This document shows positions 59,196 to 64,000 of a DNA stretch of 64,000 nt, in pieces. Both the position numbers and the translations under genes were made by a program. Position 1 is the first letter of the stretch. Every line of letters starts with the position of its first letter. Under the pieces are notes generated by a model, which made no database searches, was not told the origin of the DNA, and saw only the letters and a program-made list of their open reading frames with translations. This stretch comes from Rutidosis leptorrhynchoides (Eukaryota > Streptophyta > Magnoliopsida > Asterales > Asteraceae), in contig NC_092337.1 of assembly GCF_046630445.1 (NCBI RefSeq), positions 187,060,501 through 187,124,500 of the forward strand, read 5' to 3'.

Positions 59196-59593
59196 GTTGG
59201 TCTTAGCGAACCAGGCCTTGCATTAGTGTGTCTAACTAGTAGTTGTTAGGATACATTAAGTGAGTCTGGACTTTGACCGTGTCTGCCTGTCAAAAGTTTT
59301 GCTTATCAATCCTAGTCGGAAATCATCTGCTTATCATCCTTAGGGAACTGACTGCTTATCATTCTTAAGTCTAGACACGTCTTACTGCATTTAGTGCATC
59401 GATAATGTATAGACAAAATTCATATCCTAGCGTATCTGTTACTATAGACATTGCCTGACGTATTTCAAAGATTCTCCGTAATTCATGGGATTTTGATATT
59501 ATATATACATATGTAAATTATGTATTGAAGAGTACCAAACCCAACTCCTATAATCTATTCCAAACCAAAAATTCATTTCTCCGACCATACAAG

Positions 59594-60040
59594 ATGGATT
59601 CTTCATCCAGCTCAAATTCCTCCGACTTCGATAGCTTCGCCGATATGGATTTCCATTCGAGCTCGGAGAACAGCGTTACCGGAATGGATCAACCAATTTC
59701 CCATCATCTATTCTGGATGAATTGGGGATGGGTTCGTAATATACTAAATTTCTGGAGGCAAGAAGAAGGTGATCCATTCCATCCACCAAATTGTCCTCTT
59801 AACGATGAACCTGAAGCACTTACCGGCGAACCTATTCGAAACACCATTTTCTCGCTCATTTCTAGAGTATCTCGTCATGATTACATACTATCCCATATTT
59901 CAAATCTTGTTCATTCGCTCGTTCCAACCGTCAATCATCCCGGTATAATAGAAGAAGTCAACGAACTCCGTGCTCGGGTAGTGGTTTTGGAGAATATGGT
60001 GCGAAGGTTACAAACACCAACAACAGCACCAGCAGCATAA
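59594..60040 (+). CDS. Gag-like protein of element D (148 residues)
   Basis: I start it at the ATG giving MDSSSSSNSSDFDSF; a longer in-frame start at 59525 is less likely because it precedes this typical Ser/Asp-rich opening. The middle (WMNWGWVRNILNFWRQEEGD, HDYILSHISNLVHSLVP) is Trp- and His-rich. The C-terminal 30 residues (EEVNELRARVVVLENMVRRLQ) have heptad spacing fitting a coiled coil. No CCHC knuckle or enzyme. Position after the primer site suggests the N-terminal part of a gag kept by a non-autonomous element. I do not recognise a named family; function in particle assembly is inference. Confidence 0.55.
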   Translation: MDSSSSSNSSDFDSFADMDFHSSSENSVTGMDQPISHHLFWMNWGWVRNILNFWRQEEGDPFHPPNCPLNDEPEALTGEPIRNTIFSLISRVSRHDYILSHISNLVHSLVPTVNHPGIIEEVNELRARVVVLENMVRRLQTPTTAPAA

Positions 60041-62862
60041 TCCGTACTACCATCGTCAACGCCGACAGTACCTTTATCACCTCAATCACAACCGCGCCTT
60101 AAATCTCAACATCACAATCTGTATCTCGAATATCAACATCACACGACTCAATATCTGTACTTCGAGTATGATCTTCGTTCTATATATCGTTCTACATCGA
60201 TTATCTTCGCTTTACGTATCGTATGACGATTATGTAATTTCTAAAGTCTTAGAGATTATGTAACCTAGAATTAACGATAAATCAAATGAGTTTAATATCT
60301 TATTGACTCATTAAATCTATGATTATCTCTGAAGAAAATATATATGCAAGTATATTTTCATAAAGATAGTAATTAAAAATTCCTTCGTACAAACTATTAA
60401 TGATGAAAATATTTTAACTGGTGGGTAGTACCCGAGGAATATTTAGAATTCACATTAATAAGTTATATTGTACATTCTTGAATCTGATTCAATGGTTATC
60501 TATTATCTTACTTACAACCACCGATATTCGTATCCGCTCACCCCAGAATAACCATTTTCAATCAAATTTCATATTCGGATTTTGACCTACCAGAATCCAA
60601 CAAGTGGCATAAAGAAGAAAACATTGGACAAAATAAAAAAAAAATTTGTTAGAAACACACGATTTAACTAATTAAAAATCTATTAAGGATTCCACGCTAA
60701 CTGTTCCGGCTAACTCTGGACAATTAAAATGAATTAAAATGTTGATTGTAACATATGAAGCTAAACAATTCTTCAAGCTTGCCACTTGATTTTATCTTAA
60801 ACCTCATTCGTAACTTGACGATTACAATTCGCATTCAAATCCTTTCATGATTCATGAAAACACCTCGACCGAGAAGTTGAACCCGCCGCACCTCGCCTAC
60901 GGAATGAAGATTTATACATATAGTTATACACCTGAAGAACTCTCGAACCCAAATTCATAATTTAACACATAACGTATTGAATCCTTTGCCATTTATTAGC
61001 AAGAACAACCCTACAATTCCTTTTCAAGAAGCTAATTTTGTCACAGCTCCACTTCGACTTTTCAGTGAGATTATTTCTATTATAATCATGATATTTATAC
61101 CTTGTCCTTTAGCCGTCATTACCAGAAAACCTTTTATATCCCTCGACAACATCAACAGGTGCACCAGCAGATCGTTATCCTTTTGGCGAAATCAACAATC
61201 AGTATTTTGAAAATCTCGCGGAACTTCTTCCATCATATCTATAATGTCTATCCCTAAGAATTTCATAATCTGAACGTGAAGTTTCTGAAAAACACCCGGG
61301 ACTATGAAATAGTTCTTGAAATGCTAACGAAGCAGCAAAAACTGTAAACGACTTTAACGGTCAAAAGTTTGATGACAAAGAATAGTAAGGTGGTAAAGCT
61401 GAAAAAAAAAAGTTTGGAACTAGAAAACGGATGAAGCAAAGTATGAAAGAGGCTGTGGATAAATCACAGGGACTGAACCTGCTCTCAAAGAATACAAACG
61501 ATTCCGTACCTGCTGAAACCGTCAGTAAGAACCCTACTCTTTATTCAAAACCTTGCCCGGATGATATTTTTCATCATCATCTTATCTTAGATATTATAAG
61601 ATATCTTCATATCATTCGTTATACATATTTTTCATATTTCTGGAGATATTTTTACAACTATTCCTATCTGCGATCATTTATCTCTCCGTAACATCTGCGT
61701 TACAATATAAAAGAAACTGTGTTAATTTCTAAATTCTGAAACCTCCGAGATTAAAATATAAATGATTTGAAGTAGTGTTGGGAACTGATGCATGAATTAG
61801 TATAATATAATGAAACTTGATCAACTTCATTATATTACAGTAAGTCATGTTAAGTTTCTAATGGAATGTGATGATTCACAGTACCGTCATCATGTGCCAT
61901 GTTACACGGCTCTTACATTCTATCAAGTCTCCAAACATATTAGAACGTATCACCTTGTTAGTTCTATTTTTCCGGAATATTCGAGTAATTTAACGAATCA
62001 AGATCGTGCCATTACAATTTCATTCTAAAACCAATAGCTAGGTTCATTCCAAATTTCCTACCTACGAATTGTGGACCATTGTTCGCTTGGCTCGAGGACA
62101 GGAAGAAGAAACGAAGGGACAAAACCTCAGAATAGAAATAGGAACATAAACCACAGCAAATAAGAGAGAGCATTAACTGTGGATGACAATGATTTTAAGG
62201 GACGGGAGTAGGAACATCGAAATATAAGGGAAGGTATAAAACCTAACAACAACCCCGAAACTACAAACCGTGCATATCAATACATATTGCAACGTAAAGG
62301 CACGGGAGAATTAAAAACATTATAATTCCAAGGAAAGGATAAAAGAGAATAGATTCTTCTGGTGATAGATGAAAAAGAAGAATGAAAGATATGAAAGTTA
62401 GAAATATAACAAGGATTAGAATGGGATGGAGCATATTAGCGAATGTCTTAAAGTAGGAACTAAAGAGAAAGAATAGAAGATGTGGGAAGAAAGAAAGGGA
62501 AGGAGGTAAATTTATAGTGAAATATTCGACAAAGAAATCAAAACAGATTGCCGCGTTAAATCAAAGAAGATCCTGATCGCCGCAAAACTAAATCTTATTA
62601 CATAAGATTTTCTTTAAAACCCTTAAATCCCGAAAATTGATCATAATCACGTCATCGGTTACAACAATTCTATATTTACTCATTTCACTCTTTTGTGATA
62701 GCTTCGCTTGTGCGTCTCACATAACCGAATCGTTTTATCTAAATCTTTCAATAATGATAAAATTTAATTATTACCTCATATTCGTCATGAAAACATTCCT
62801 ATTGTTATTTATGACAACCTCTACCAAATTTCGAGGACGAAATTTCTTTAACGGGTGGGTAC
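60041..62862 (+). other. Element D internal non-coding region and polypurine area
   Basis: 2.8 kb with only short frames (60977-61210, 61431-61691, 61810-62028), none with a recognisable domain. Near 60420 GGTGGGTAGTACCCGAGG is a short partial inverted repeat. The last 45 bp, with CGAGGACGAAATTTC and ACGGGTGGGTAC, are the remnant pol end and polypurine tract. This region probably replaces a lost gag-pol. Confidence 0.6.
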
Positions 62863-64000
62863 TGTAACGACCCGGAAATTTCCGACCAAATTTAAACTCT
62901 AATCTCTATATGGTTCCGACACGATAAGCAAAAACCCTAAAGTTGACCCGCACTTTTTCGATCGTTCTATACTCATAAGATTAATATTTACATAAATTAA
63001 ACCTTACCAACATGATAAGCAATCCAAATTGTTGAGACTTATGTTTTCGAAAAGAGTTTTACACAACGTTTGACCGTCTAGTTTGACCGATGATATCACG
63101 AACTATACAATATATGATAATTATATGTTTGTGTATATATATATATATATACATATTTAACATGATCTAAGAATGTTTTAATATCTCATTTTGTATTAAT
63201 AACAATAAGTTATAAGTATATTTTGAAACTACTAACTTAAGTTTTCAAAACGATAACCATACGTAACGTTATTTGACTTAAATACTTATGACCTATAATG
63301 TTTATACATATATCGTATAAGTAATGTATTTAATCACTTTTAAAGACTTAAATACATAAAACAATATAAGTATATTTACAAAAGATAGCTATATTTGAAT
63401 CCTCGTTCCGTTTTCTCAAAGATTTCTATACGTATACCTAGGGTATATGTACTCGTATCATACGCAGCTTCTAGATGTATTTACTATTGGTATATACCAA
63501 TAAAAATCTGCTCCTTAGCAGCCTTAAATGATTAAGAAACATGTGGAACCAACCATTTGTCAAGTAGCATGAATTATTTAGCAAGAAAACAAAGTTAGGT
63601 ATTTTTTTTTTCCTTTATAACCTAAAAACGTTTTTATGCATGCACACCATTTCTTCACCCCATTTTCTCATACTTACACTTCCATTTCTCTCTCAAAATA
63701 CTCTTAACTTCATACTTGATCATCTCCAAGCATTTTCCCCATCATTTAGCTTCAAAAACCTTACTTAAACACCATAAGAAAACCATACAAAAACACTTCA
63801 AGAAATCCTTCCAAGAACACAAACTTACTTCCAATCTTTCATCCAATTCCATCACCCTTTTGGTTCTAGCTTTTTACTCCTCTTTTACAGAAACCTTGTC
63901 CAAGGAACTTGAGGTAGTATCTATGTTCATAACCTTATTCGATTCATATATATATAGCTATCATATTTTGTGGTATACAATTTTAACAACAAGAACATAG
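62863..64000 (+). repeat. Element D 3' LTR, first 1138 bp
   Basis: Begins TGTAACGACCCGG after GGGTAC. Colinear with 56195-57330. Differences noticed: a TA-run change near 63127, one extra T near 63603, a 4-bp insertion near 63763 and a few substitutions near 63810-63870. Truncated by the window end. Confidence 0.95.

Larger units (their letters stand above)
56195..64000 (+). mobile_element. Non-autonomous chromovirus-like LTR element D (3' LTR runs off window)
   Basis: 5' LTR 56195-59181, primer site, 3.7-kb internal region, polypurine area and the first 1138 bp of the 3' LTR. The internal region holds one gag-like ORF and no protease, RT or integrase. Just before the 3' LTR a short frame reads FRGRNFF over CGAGGACGAAATTTC. 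This is a sequence I know from the 3' ends of Tekay-type plant gypsy elements. The LTRs differ at only a handful of sites over the shared part, so the insertion is recent and must have been mobilised by another element's enzymes. Confidence 0.88.

Noticed and set aside
1..64000. CRISPR arrays, bacterial operons, phage or plasmid features
   Set aside because: No regular spaced repeats or bacterial gene layout; the content is entirely plant LTR retrotransposon.

Overview
The window looks like intergenic heterochromatin of a large, AT-rich flowering-plant genome. It consists almost entirely of LTR retrotransposons nested inside one another. I see no intact host gene, tRNA, rRNA or CRISPR array. 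The tailed families (a palindrome-bearing Athila, and long LTRs starting TGTAACGACCCG or TGTAGTGACCCG and followed by a TGGTATCAGAGC primer site) resemble ones I associate with daisy-family plants (Asteraceae). That assignment is inference.

Layout, left nest. 1-11861 is the right part of Athila copy A (+ strand): gag-pol, a 138-aa accessory ORF, a spliced envelope-like gene and the 3' LTR. It abuts Athila copy B (- strand, 11862-20870), cut just after its gag-pol, so A most simply sits inside B. B in turn interrupts the reverse transcriptase of a Copia element C (- strand, 20871-26439, with its 5' LTR at 25693-26439). Then come LTR remnants (26440-27177), the 5' end of another Copia element H (27178 to about 28177), and poorly assigned sequence that may include a host leader remnant (29269-29578).

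Layout, right nest. A chromodomain-bearing Ty3/gypsy element F (- strand) starts with its 3' LTR at 29579 and runs past 52619. Three insertions break it: a solo LTR E1 (30190-32320, perfect GGTGT target duplication), a complete 16.8-kb Athila copy G (+ strand, 34927-51694) and an LTR E2 (52620-56194). E2 is itself interrupted by a young, apparently non-autonomous element D (+ strand, 56195 to beyond 64000). F reads in one frame across the E1 and G insertions once each insert and one target copy are discounted.

How the parts work together. The Athila copies A, B and G share one plan: LTR, tRNA-Asp-like primer site, about 1.3-1.4 kb leader, gag-pol, a zinc-knuckle-like accessory ORF, a spacer, a short basic exon, a 633-635-nt intron, an Athila ORF1/envelope-like exon, about 2 kb of 3' untranslated sequence, polypurine tract and LTR. 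The most striking unexplained signal is a pair of GC-rich palindromes, CTCCGCGACTCGCGGAG or close variants. They recur in the LTR just upstream of the TATA box, in the leader, and in the spacer just upstream of the envelope-like exon 1. A and B look coding-competent in the parts visible. G, F and C carry stops, frameshifts or lost catalytic residues.
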